Notes under the pieces: generated by a model | Databases searched by the model: none | What the model was told of the DNA's origin: nothing | What the model saw: only the letters and a program-made list of their open reading frames with translations | Made by a program: the position numbers and the translations under genes | Shown here: in pieces, positions 9,170-16,296 of the stretch | How the letters are laid out: the number at the start of each line of letters is the position of its first letter | Position numbering within the stretch: the first letter of the stretch is position 1 | Assembly: GCA_016794305.1 (NCBI GenBank) | Contig: JAEUKN010000015.1 | Span: 1 to 32,836 of the forward strand | DNA length: 32,836 bases | Reading direction: 5' to 3' | Source of the DNA: Alphaproteobacteria bacterium | Lineage (GTDB): Bacteria > Pseudomonadota > Alphaproteobacteria > Micavibrionales > Micavibrionaceae

Positions 9170-9237
9170 ATCATCCTACTTGTTTATATGGTTTTACTTT
9201 AGCTGTGTCATAGGGGCAAATTTTGATATTTTTTGCT

Positions 9238-9270
9238 CTATACTTGGAATACTGAACTCCTCGTATATCT
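9238..9270 (+). repeat. Loop-deleted remnant of the 110-bp palindromic element
   Basis: TATACTTGGAATACTGAA (9239-9256) is identical to the left arm of the element at 22897-23006. It is followed within a few bases by TCCTCGTATATC, which resembles the outer right arm (TCCAAGTATATATC) of that element. The core of about 70 bases is missing. The remnant lies in the 177-base gap between tipF (end 9347) and rseP (start 9169). Nothing else is recognised in that gap. Confidence 0.6.
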
Positions 9271-9346
9271 AACGCTTTATCAGCTTAACATCAAGACTAA
9301 CTTGGCAAAAATTTTATAGAATCAAAGGTTTTCGTGAATGTTTCTG

Positions 9347-10981
9347 TTACATATGGCGGCGGTAGGCGACCTCAAGGTCCGGTTTGCCGAAGAGATAGCC
9401 CTCGCCGTAATCTATCTCGAAGTCGAGCAAATTGACAACGGCTTGCTCGGTTTCCAGCTTTTCCACGATCAACCGCACGCCGCATTCATCGAGCCTGGAT
9501 TTAAATCGCGCCAGTTCCATTTCCCCATAGGGCGTTGAACATAGATCAATCAAATGGTCACTGTTCATCTTAATAAAATGAATACCTAAACTCCTGAGTT
9601 TTGAAGCATTTATGGTCGATTGGGTAATGTTATCGAGCGAGAATTGGCACCCCAATTGCCTCAATCCATCCATGATTTTGAGGAAGGAAGGCGGCAGAGT
9701 GTTAAAATCTTCGTATTGCAATTCCAACACCAAAAGCGGCAGCAAATCACGGCGCGCCCGAATAAATTCCAATAAATTATTGATAAAATCCGTATTTTTA
9801 AGCGTTCCCGAATAAATATTGATAAAATAGCCAATGGATTGGTTGCGTCGCGCATCGGCCCGGATTGTGTCGATTGTGTGGAGCAAGAGCAAGTGATCCA
9901 GCGTTTCCAGTTGCGAATCCTGTTGCGCGAGAGTGCGGTAAGTTCGGGCGGGCAGGTAAATTCCGGCCTTGGCCCGAATGCGGGCAAATAATTCCAAATA
10001 ACAAATTTTTCGGGAGGGGAGCCGCACAATCGGTTGCGCAAAAATTTCAATTTTATCATTCATCACCGCGTGAAAAATCAATTCACTCAAGACTGCGGGG
10101 GAATAATCGGGAATGGTCATGTCTTCGATTCTTCCTGAATGGTCGGACGGCGAAGACATTAAAATTTCACGATATTTTTGCGCGCGCGATGGATGTGAAT
10201 TAGGATTGGAATGGGAATTGGATTCTGGGCGTTTTTGGGCGCGGAGCGATGAGTGCTGTGTCCTGTCTCCATCTTCTTTCCGGTTTGGTTGAGCCTGCGG
10301 CCCTTGATCTTCGTTTGCCGCAGCCTCCACAGCTATGAAGGCCCCGTGATGTTGTCGCGGTTGGGATTTCATCCCCATCCGCATAAGTGATTTTTGCATG
10401 ACCTCTATCAATCCGTTATGGGGGCCGTTATGCAGGCCGTTATGGTGGGCGGGCGCCGTGGGAGAATTGAGCGAGTCTGTAGCAACCGCCCCACGCTTTG
10501 CCGCCACGATTGCCGAGCCGTTTGAAGATGTGTTTGCGGATGTTTTTGCGGAGTTTATATCGCCCCGCTCGCTTGCCTCATGCCCCTCACTTCCCTCCGC
10601 ATCCAACTGAGCTTCCTCATTGGTGAGTGCGGTGAAGCGATGGTCTGCGCGGCGTGATTCGCGTGCCAAATTCATCGCCGTTTGCACCATATCATCCTTT
10701 AACCCGTCAATATCGCTGCGCACGCGCGAAATTTCGCGATTCATAAATTTTTGGCGTGAATCTAGATCATTTAAATGAAGATTGATTTGCCTTTGCGCGG
10801 ATTGGCGCGCGCGCGATTCAAAGATAATTGTGCCGCCGATGATCAAAAAACTGGCCAGACTTCCCGCCCAATTCGGCCCCCATAATTGGGCAACAGTGGC
10901 AATGCACATGACCGAGCCCGCGATATAGCTCACGATCCACAACGCGCCAAAGAGCGAAATTTTATCCCACAATCTGCGCAT
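9347..10981 (-). CDS. TipF-like membrane protein with degenerate EAL domain
   Basis: 544 aa. Two membrane helices (about 9-33 and 39-54) are followed by a coiled-coil stretch (55-115), a long Ser/Asn/His-rich linker with HNG repeats (about 125-280) and an EAL domain (about 295-540). The EAL motifs are altered: ELF at 330-332 instead of EAL, ELQYE at 420-424, LDN at 449-451 where catalytic DDFG is expected, and VEKLET at 506-511. Phosphodiesterase activity is therefore unlikely. This architecture matches Caulobacter TipF, a c-di-GMP receptor that places the flagellum at the pole, and a similar role is inferred. The start overlaps the pyrD 3' end by 20 bases, so it probably belongs to the pgsA-pyrD transcript. 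Confidence 0.8.
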   Translation of the reverse strand: MRRLWDKISLFGALWIVSYIAGSVMCIATVAQLWGPNWAGSLASFLIIGGTIIFESRARQSAQRQINLHLNDLDSRQKFMNREISRVRSDIDGLKDDMVQTAMNLARESRRADHRFTALTNEEAQLDAEGSEGHEASERGDINSAKTSANTSSNGSAIVAAKRGAVATDSLNSPTAPAHHNGLHNGPHNGLIEVMQKSLMRMGMKSQPRQHHGAFIAVEAAANEDQGPQAQPNRKEDGDRTQHSSLRAQKRPESNSHSNPNSHPSRAQKYREILMSSPSDHSGRIEDMTIPDYSPAVLSELIFHAVMNDKIEIFAQPIVRLPSRKICYLELFARIRAKAGIYLPARTYRTLAQQDSQLETLDHLLLLHTIDTIRADARRNQSIGYFINIYSGTLKNTDFINNLLEFIRARRDLLPLLVLELQYEDFNTLPPSFLKIMDGLRQLGCQFSLDNITQSTINASKLRSLGIHFIKMNSDHLIDLCSTPYGEMELARFKSRLDECGVRLIVEKLETEQAVVNLLDFEIDYGEGYLFGKPDLEVAYRRHM

Positions 10982-12212
10982 GATCCTTCACGTTCGCATG
11001 GTACGGCGGAGTTTGTTGAGTGGCTTGAGTTTGTTGAGTCGGCTGCTCCCCATACAGCGCGTCTATGGTGTCAATCTTGCCCTTTGCCGGGCGATGATCG
11101 GACCCGATGGCCTCACGGATATCCGCAAACCCGTGAGATTTTAAAATCTCGTCAAGTCCACGACAAATATCGCGCGCAATCAACGGTCCCTGATAAATCA
11201 TCCCTGTGTAAATCTGGACCAAAGACGCCCCGGCGCAAATTTTTTCAAATGCATCCTGCGCGGTTTCAATCCCGCCCACCCCGATGATGGGGATTTGGCC
11301 GTTGGTGAGTTGATAAAATTTTGCGATCATTTGTGTTGATTTTTGTTTTAGGGGGCTGCCGCTCAACCCGCCTTTTTCGGCGGCAAATTGGGGAGAAAGC
11401 GTGTCGGGGCGATCAAGCGTGGTGTTGGTGAGAATCACCCCGTCGATTTTTAGGCCCATCAAAACATCGGCAATTTCGCGCAATTGATCATCGTTCAAAT
11501 CGGGGGCGAGTTTGACCAAAATCGGCAAATGAAGATTTTTAAACATGCGCGCTCGGGCTTCGAGAATGGCGGTTAACAGCTCTCTCAGCGGTTCGCGTTC
11601 TTGCAAATTGCGCAGGCCCGGCGTGTTGGGGGATGAAATGTTAATCGTCAGGTAATCCGCCAAATTTCCCAATTCCTTCAGCAACTGCAGGTAATCATTC
11701 ACGGGGTCGGTCTGATCCTTGTTCATGCCGATATTGACCCCCAATACCCCCTTTGATACACCTTGGGAAGATATTCCTCGGGAAGATATTCTCTGGGAAC
11801 GTGAGACATCACCCAAAAATTCACGCAAATTTCGCTTAAAAATTTCCACCCCGCTGCCCGGAAACCCCATGCGGTTGATCACGGCGCGGTTCACGGGGTC
11901 GCGGAAAATGCGCGGCCTGGGGTTGCCGATTTGCGGCTTAATTGTTACTGTTCCGGCCTCAACAAATCCAAAACCCAGGTCAAAAACTTTGCCGATGATC
12001 GCGGCCTTTTTATCAAACCCCGCGGCCAGTCCCACCGGATTAGCAAAATCGCGCCCCCACATTGTAATCCGCAGCCTGGGCGAGGTCGCAATGCCGCCCG
12101 TCAGCAAGCGAAAAGGAATGAGTTTGAGCAAGAAAATCACTATGCCGTGCGCGCGCTCCGGATCAATCAAAAACACCAACGGGCGCAATAATTGATAAAG
12201 TTTATTGAACAT
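10962..12212 (-). CDS. pyrD: Dihydroorotate dehydrogenase (quinone), class 2
   Basis: FMN enzyme of pyrimidine synthesis that oxidises dihydroorotate to orotate and passes electrons to the quinone pool at the inner membrane; 416 aa. The N-terminal amphipathic helices that mark class 2 are present (MFNKLYQLLRPLVFLIDPERAHG). The substrate/FMN motifs include GLAAGFDKKA, GFGFVEAGTVT, NRMGFPGSG, NISSPNTPGLR (catalytic base Ser194 by comparison with E. coli Ser175), VKLAPDL, LTNTT, GGLSGSPL and GVGGIETAQDA. Oddities are a roughly 15-residue insert at 138-153 (SSRGISSQG, from a 15-base tandem repeat at 11765-11794) and a Gln/Thr-rich tail of about 40 residues. It overlaps pgsA by 11 bases and tipF by 20. 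Confidence 0.97.
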   Translation of the reverse strand: MFNKLYQLLRPLVFLIDPERAHGIVIFLLKLIPFRLLTGGIATSPRLRITMWGRDFANPVGLAAGFDKKAAIIGKVFDLGFGFVEAGTVTIKPQIGNPRPRIFRDPVNRAVINRMGFPGSGVEIFKRNLREFLGDVSRSQRISSRGISSQGVSKGVLGVNIGMNKDQTDPVNDYLQLLKELGNLADYLTINISSPNTPGLRNLQEREPLRELLTAILEARARMFKNLHLPILVKLAPDLNDDQLREIADVLMGLKIDGVILTNTTLDRPDTLSPQFAAEKGGLSGSPLKQKSTQMIAKFYQLTNGQIPIIGVGGIETAQDAFEKICAGASLVQIYTGMIYQGPLIARDICRGLDEILKSHGFADIREAIGSDHRPAKGKIDTIDALYGEQPTQQTQATQQTPPYHANVKDHAQIVG

Positions 12213-12759
12213 GGAAATGCCGCGCCCCTTCCTTTAAATAGGACCACCCCGTCAGCATGGTCAAAATAGCCGCCGCCACCAGCAGTACATAGCCTGTCTC
12301 CCAATTATACGCGTAAACGGCCTCCCCGCTTTCGCCCACAATTAAAAATCCCAATGAAAACATCTGGACGGTTGTCTTCCATTTTGCCAGTTTTGACACC
12401 GGAAAGCGAATATTTTTGGGGCCGAAAAACTCCCGCAATCCCGAAATTAAAAATTCACGTGAAAGGATGATAATCACGGGAATTGACCCCCACCACGGCA
12501 AATGGCCGTTCGCCAAGAGGGTCACCAACACGGCGGCCACAAAAATTTTATCACTTACGGGGTCAAGGAATTTGCCAAACGGGCTTTCAACCTGATAGGC
12601 GCGGGCGATATATCCATCCAACCAATCGGTGATGCAACACACGGTGTAAAGCCCGAGTGCCGCCCAAGCCGCCGCATCCCCCGCCATAAACATCAGCATA
12701 ATGAGGATCGGCAGGGCCATTAATCGGCCAATGGTCAAATAATTCGGAAGATTGCGCAT
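12202..12759 (-). CDS. pgsA: CDP-diacylglycerol--glycerol-3-phosphate 3-phosphatidyltransferase
   Basis: Inner-membrane enzyme, 185 aa, that makes phosphatidylglycerophosphate, the precursor of phosphatidylglycerol and cardiolipin. The CDP-alcohol phosphatidyltransferase signature is complete: DWLDGYIAR, then G and the two aspartates in FGKFLDPVSDK. The N-terminus NLPNYLTIGRLMALP is typical of PgsA, and about five membrane segments are visible. It is the first gene of the pgsA-pyrD-tipF group, ending 11 bases inside pyrD. The upstream 12760-12890 region holds the terminator of the H1-like gene and presumably the promoter. Confidence 0.94.
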   Translation of the reverse strand: MRNLPNYLTIGRLMALPILIMLMFMAGDAAAWAALGLYTVCCITDWLDGYIARAYQVESPFGKFLDPVSDKIFVAAVLVTLLANGHLPWWGSIPVIIILSREFLISGLREFFGPKNIRFPVSKLAKWKTTVQMFSLGFLIVGESGEAVYAYNWETGYVLLVAAAILTMLTGWSYLKEGARHFHVQ

Positions 12760-12845
12760 AATCCAGTCTTAGAAGTTCTTGCGATTCCGATCAATCATTA
12801 ATATGATTTTTACACAGAATTTTGCAATCACGCATAAAACAACAA

Positions 12846-12869
12846 AAAACCCGTCAAAAGACGGGTTTT
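12846..12869 (-). terminator. Rho-independent terminator of the histone H1-like gene
   Basis: Perfect 10-bp stem, AAAACCCGTC (12846-12855) and GACGGGTTTT (12860-12869), with an AAAA loop. On the minus strand the stem runs into T-rich sequence (TTTTTTGTTGTTTT). It lies 22 bases after the stop of the H1-like gene, in the right orientation, and separates it from pgsA. Confidence 0.88.
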
Positions 12870-12890
12870 CGTTTTAGAATGGATCAAAAA

Positions 12891-13427
12891 TTATACACCG
12901 GTTGAGATCGGCATTGTGGACAATGTCGAGACAACAGATGGTTTTTTAACCGGCGCAACAGCTTTTGGAGCAGCCTTCACAGCTGGTTTAGCAGCCGTAG
13001 TTTTGGTAGCCGGTTTTTTAGCGGCAGCAGCTTTCGTTGCTGCTGGCTTTTTAGCCGGAGCAGCCTTTTTCGCGGCGACCGGTTTTTTAGCGGCAGCAGC
13101 TTTCGTTGCGGCTGGTTTTTTGGCCGGAGCAGCTTTTTTCGCGGCGACCGGTTTTTTAGCGGCAGCAGCTTTGGTTGCGGCTGGCTTTTTAGCCGGTGCA
13201 GCTTTTTTCGCAGCGGCCGGTTTTTTAGCGGCAGCGGTTTTGGTTGCAGCTGGCTTTTTAGCCGGTGCAGCTTTTTTCACAGCGACCGGTTTTTTAGCAG
13301 CAGCGGTTTTCGCTGCGACTGGTTTTTTCGCGGCTGCCTTTGCTGCGGGTTTCGCAGCAGTTTTTGCAGCTGGCTTTTTCGCAGCGGCCGGTTTTTTAGC
13401 GGCTGGTGCTTTTTTTGTTACTGCCAT
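12891..13427 (-). CDS. Histone H1-like Ala/Lys/Pro-rich DNA-binding protein
   Basis: 178 aa, composed almost only of Ala, Lys and Pro with some Val and Thr, like the C-terminal tails of eukaryotic H1, AlgP or the H1-like proteins of many bacteria. Such proteins are thought to bind and compact DNA; the exact role here is inferred. The centre is four in-phase copies of a 23-residue unit (KKPVAAKK/AAPAKKPAATK/AAAA), exactly 69 bases each. The last about 20 residues (PSVVSTLSTMPISTGV) are different and not basic. An AGGAGAT ribosome site precedes the ATG by about 10 bases. It has its own terminator. No ordered domain is visible. Confidence 0.85.
   Translation of the reverse strand: MAVTKKAPAAKKPAAAKKPAAKTAAKPAAKAAAKKPVAAKTAAAKKPVAVKKAAPAKKPAATKTAAAKKPAAAKKAAPAKKPAATKAAAAKKPVAAKKAAPAKKPAATKAAAAKKPVAAKKAAPAKKPAATKAAAAKKPATKTTAAKPAVKAAPKAVAPVKKPSVVSTLSTMPISTGV
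13012..13287. repeat. 69-bp tandem repeat inside the H1-like gene
   Basis: The sequence GGTTTTTTAGCGGCAGC and its variants begin at 13012, 13081, 13150, 13219 and (diverged) 13288, i.e. with an exact 69-base period. Four full units encode the 23-residue Lys/Pro/Ala repeat on the minus strand. Units differ by a few mostly silent changes, so copy number could vary by slippage or recombination without breaking the frame. Confidence 0.92.
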
Positions 13428-13525
13428 TTTAGGTATCTCCTATTTGAGGTTAGAACACGATTCGATTAAGTGTACATCGAAATTAAAATTTCTCAAAACA
13501 CCATTTGAAAAATAATTTTCTGAGC

Positions 13526-13558
13526 AAAATTTTGTGACATCATCGCCACAAATTTTTT
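13526..13558 (-). terminator. Possible terminator after trxA
   Basis: AAAATTTTGTG (13526-13536) and CACAAATTTTTT (13547-13558) form a hairpin with one bulge and a 10-base loop. It lies about 90 bases beyond the trxA stop, between trxA and the H1-like gene, both on the minus strand. It is AT-rich, so the assignment is tentative. Nothing else is seen in the 218-base gap except the ribosome site of the H1-like gene. Confidence 0.4.
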
Positions 13559-13645
13559 AGCAAATCATTAATCAACTTATCGCTCTACCAACAAATACAC
13601 ACCCAAAATAATTCCAAAAAAAGATTGCGGACGTGCTGGAATTTA

Positions 13646-13960
13646 TCAGATTTTTTCAACCCAATTGGCCATCTGATCTTGACTCATGCCTCCGACTTTT
13701 GTGTCAACCAACTGACCGTTTTTAAACACCATAAACGTTGGAATGCCGCGGATTCCGTATTTTGTAGGGGTATCAGGATTTTCTTCGATATTCATCTTCA
13801 CAACCTTTAAAGTCCCCTTTTTCGCATCGGCGATTTTATCAACAATTGGTGCCATCGCGCGGCACGGCCCACACCATTCCGCCCAAAAATCAATCATGAC
13901 CGGAATGTCTGATTTTAAAACTTCTGCTTCAAAATTTTTATCGGTTACGTCTTGAGTCAT
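13646..13960 (-). CDS. trxA: Thioredoxin
   Basis: Cytoplasmic disulfide reductase, 104 aa, the normal length for thioredoxin. The active site is WCGPC with C30 and C33. DFWAEWCGPC, the buried Asp, the KMNIEENPDTPTKYGIRGIPT segment with the cis-Pro, and GQLVDTKVG are all canonical. It is reduced by thioredoxin reductase and serves ribonucleotide reductase and other partners. A TAGGA-type ribosome site precedes the ATG. It is transcribed away from serA. Confidence 0.96.
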   Translation of the reverse strand: MTQDVTDKNFEAEVLKSDIPVMIDFWAEWCGPCRAMAPIVDKIADAKKGTLKVVKMNIEENPDTPTKYGIRGIPTFMVFKNGQLVDTKVGGMSQDQMANWVEKI

Positions 13961-14183
13961 TTTTATCCTACCTTTTTTAAAGTGATTCCTAAAATTTCTA
14001 CCTGAGTAATATTGGCTGAAATCATAGATAAATCAAGCACTGAGTGCCCAGAAAAAAAACTTTAAAAAACTTTAAAAAAACTTTTAAATCCTTAAAAATT
14101 CGCTTGATTAAAGACTTGAAAATGTGAAACTATGGCGACGAATTTACCACTCTTTTTATGATTTATTTGAGGGAGCATACTCA
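13961..14183. promoter_or_regulatory. Divergent trxA/serA control region with phased A-tracts
   Basis: This 223-base region separates the starts of trxA and serA. It holds three A-tracts starting at 14052, 14064 and 14074, each followed by CTTT, i.e. in phase with the helix turn. Such DNA is usually curved and can act as an UP element or protein site. A weak sigma-70-like pair for serA is TTGATT (14104) and AACTAT (14128) with an 18-base spacer; this pair is a guess. Confidence 0.4.
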
Positions 14184-15761
14184 ATGGCCAAAGTTTTAAT
14201 CGCTGATAAAATGGACAAAAAGGCCGAAGAAATCTTGTCAAACAATCAAATTGCCTATGATATTAAGGTCGGATTATCCCCCGAAGATTTGAGCAAAATC
14301 GCCAATGATTATGACGCCATTTTATGTCGCTCATCAGCCAAAATCACTGCGGAAGTCCTTAAAAGCGCACCGAAATTAAAGGTTGTGGGCCGCGCAGGGA
14401 TTGGTGTTGATACGATCGATGTCGCGGCGGCAACAGAAGCCGGCGTAGTGGTGATGAACACACCTTTTGGCAATTCGATCACGACCGCCGAACATGCCAT
14501 TGCGATGATGATGGCGTTGGCGCGACAAATTCCCCAGGCAAACTTGTCCACTCATCAGGGGAAATGGGAAAAAAGCAAATTTAACGGCGTGGAACTCTAT
14601 GCCAAAACTTTGGGTGTGATTGGATGCGGAAATATCGGGTCTATCGTTGCCAATCGTGCCATCGGCTTGGGCATGAATGTGATTGCGTTTGATCCGTTTT
14701 TAACCGCTGAACGCGCGGCCGATATGGGGGTAAAGCCTGTGAGCCTTGATGAGCTTTTGGCCCATTCCGATTTCATCACTATTCACGTCCCGAAAACCGA
14801 TAAAACCAACCGTATGATTGATGCGGCGGCTTTGGCTAAAACCAAAAAAGGCGTGCGTATTATTAATTGCGCGCGCGGTGGGTTGATTGTCGAAAAAGAC
14901 CTTAAAGATGCCCTCGAGTCCGGTCATGTTGCCGGAGCGGCCCTTGATGTTTTCGAAGTCGAGCCGGCAGAAAACAATATTTTATTCGGGCATCCAAATG
15001 TAATCTGTACCCCGCATTTAGGGGCATCCACCACAGAAGCCCAGGTGAATGTCGCCATTCAGGTGGCCGAGCAAGTCTCGGATTTCCTGCTAAAAGGTGC
15101 GGTCATCAACGCGCTCAATATGCCGTCCATTTCCGCCGAGGATGCGCCCAAGCTCAAACCTTATCTCACGCTCGCCACACAAATCGGTAAATTAGCGGGC
15201 CAGATTGTGGAGACAGGAATCAAATCAATAGAGATCACCTATATCGGAAGCCTCTGCAAACTAAACACCAAACCTTTGACGGCGGCCCTGTTGGCAAGTG
15301 TTTTGGCACAAATGTCTGATCATGTGAACATGGTCAACGCACCCGAAATTGCCAAGGCAAAAAATATCACCCTGAGTGATACATATATCGAAGATCACGC
15401 CGATTTATCAAACGCGATTGGAATCAAAATTCGTGCCGAAGACGGTGAGCATACAGTGATGGGCACCCTATTTTCCGGCCAAATTCCGCGGATTATTGAG
15501 ATCGAATCGGTCCCGTTAGAGGTCGCCATTACCCCCCATATGCTGTTCATAAAAAATGATGACAAGCCCGGCATGATTGGTGCCGTCGGTACATTATTGG
15601 CCGAAGCCAATTGTAATATCGCCGATTTTAGATTGGGGAGAATTGGACCGAATCAAACGGCCATTTCTTTGATTTCTTTGGATTCAGTAATTTCCGAGGA
15701 CCTAATCAAGAAAATCAATGCGTTAAACAACATCCAAAAAGCACGCCTCCTAAGCTTTTAA
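14184..15761 (+). CDS. serA: D-3-phosphoglycerate dehydrogenase
   Basis: First enzyme of serine synthesis, oxidising 3-phosphoglycerate to 3-phosphohydroxypyruvate with NAD; 525 aa, the long form with three domains. The N-terminal half has KVVGRAGIGVDTID and the NAD fold GVIGCGNIGSIVANRA (about residue 144 on). Catalytic elements are NCARGGLI (Arg), EVEPAENN (Glu) and CTPHLGAST (His). An intervening domain (about 320-450) and a C-terminal ACT domain (about 452-525, FIKNDDKPGMIGAVGTLL) follow; the ACT domain suggests serine feedback. The frame is open from 14124, but ATG 14184 has a GAGGGAG site and starts at the family's usual MAKVLIADK. The ferredoxin gene follows after 22 bases. Confidence 0.96.
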   Translation: MAKVLIADKMDKKAEEILSNNQIAYDIKVGLSPEDLSKIANDYDAILCRSSAKITAEVLKSAPKLKVVGRAGIGVDTIDVAAATEAGVVVMNTPFGNSITTAEHAIAMMMALARQIPQANLSTHQGKWEKSKFNGVELYAKTLGVIGCGNIGSIVANRAIGLGMNVIAFDPFLTAERAADMGVKPVSLDELLAHSDFITIHVPKTDKTNRMIDAAALAKTKKGVRIINCARGGLIVEKDLKDALESGHVAGAALDVFEVEPAENNILFGHPNVICTPHLGASTTEAQVNVAIQVAEQVSDFLLKGAVINALNMPSISAEDAPKLKPYLTLATQIGKLAGQIVETGIKSIEITYIGSLCKLNTKPLTAALLASVLAQMSDHVNMVNAPEIAKAKNITLSDTYIEDHADLSNAIGIKIRAEDGEHTVMGTLFSGQIPRIIEIESVPLEVAITPHMLFIKNDDKPGMIGAVGTLLAEANCNIADFRLGRIGPNQTAISLISLDSVISEDLIKKINALNNIQKARLLSF

Positions 15762-15783
15762 ACCCCGCACGGACAAACGCTCT

Positions 15784-16128
15784 ATGCCGCTGATTCATTT
15801 TGTTCAACTAGATGGAAGCACAAAGACCATTGATGCGCCCTTGGGGCTTTCCATTATGGAGGTCGGCGTACATCACCATATGGATAAAATCGAGGGGGCC
15901 TGCGGCGGGTCACTCGCCTGTGCCACATGTCATGTCTATGTGCATCCCGATTGGTGGGATAAAGTCATGCCGGAGAGTGGCGAAATGTCAGAGGCCGAAG
16001 AAGATATGCTTGATCTTGCCTTTCACCTCACGAAACTCTCGCGGCTTTCCTGTCAGATTATTGTGACTGAAGATCTGGACGGGCTCATCCTTGCCCTCCC
16101 GGGCAGCCAACCGGACTGGCTAAAATAA
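15784..16128 (+). CDS. 2Fe-2S ferredoxin, adrenodoxin type
   Basis: Small electron carrier, 114 aa. The cluster ligands are in CGGSLACATC (Cys-x5-Cys-x2-Cys) and the later LSCQI. ATCHVYV and the MSEAEEDMLDLAF segment are characteristic of the adrenodoxin/Isc-Fdx class. Proteins of this class feed electrons to Fe-S assembly or to cytochrome P450 systems; no isc genes or P450 are in the window, so the partner is unknown. It lies 22 bases after serA, probably in the same transcript. Confidence 0.92.
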   Translation: MPLIHFVQLDGSTKTIDAPLGLSIMEVGVHHHMDKIEGACGGSLACATCHVYVHPDWWDKVMPESGEMSEAEEDMLDLAFHLTKLSRLSCQIIVTEDLDGLILALPGSQPDWLK

Positions 16129-16152
16129 AAACATCGCTGGGGGTTTCATAGG

Positions 16153-16253
16153 AGCATTTTGCGATTAAGTGGAGGCCGGTTAATCGTCAAAAAATGCGAC
16201 AAGACAAATATTTAGCCCCTATTCTCGAGTCCCCATAACCCAAAAATGGTCTA
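16153..16253 (+). repeat. Intergenic two-hairpin repeat, copy 2
   Basis: Second copy of the element at 3685-3787, same orientation. The first 57 bases are nearly identical (GAGCATTTTGCGATTAAGTG..., CCGGTTAATCG, AATGCGACAAGACAAATA). The second half is more diverged, but the end AAAAATGGTCTA is exactly kept, while the matching left arm has decayed (TTAGCCCCTATT). It lies between two convergent genes, fdx and the NAD-GDH gene. Confidence 0.85.
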
Positions 16254-16280
16254 AAAAGAACCTGTTCGTAAACAGGCTCT
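16252..16280 (-). terminator. Rho-independent terminator of the NAD-GDH gene
   Basis: The stem is AGAACCTGTT (16257-16266) and AACAGGCTCT (16271-16280) with a CGTA loop and one A-C mismatch. On the minus strand it is followed by TTTTTAG. It lies 16 bases after the NAD-GDH stop in the right orientation. It abuts repeat copy 2. Confidence 0.8.
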
Positions 16281-16296
16281 TGGGTCACAGCTGCAT

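Noticed and set aside
12916..13515. Long plus-strand open frame rich in Ala, Phe and Gly, opposite the H1-like gene
   Set aside because: It is the antisense reading of the Lys/Ala/Pro repeat; the minus strand has the ribosome site, terminator and a recognisable product.
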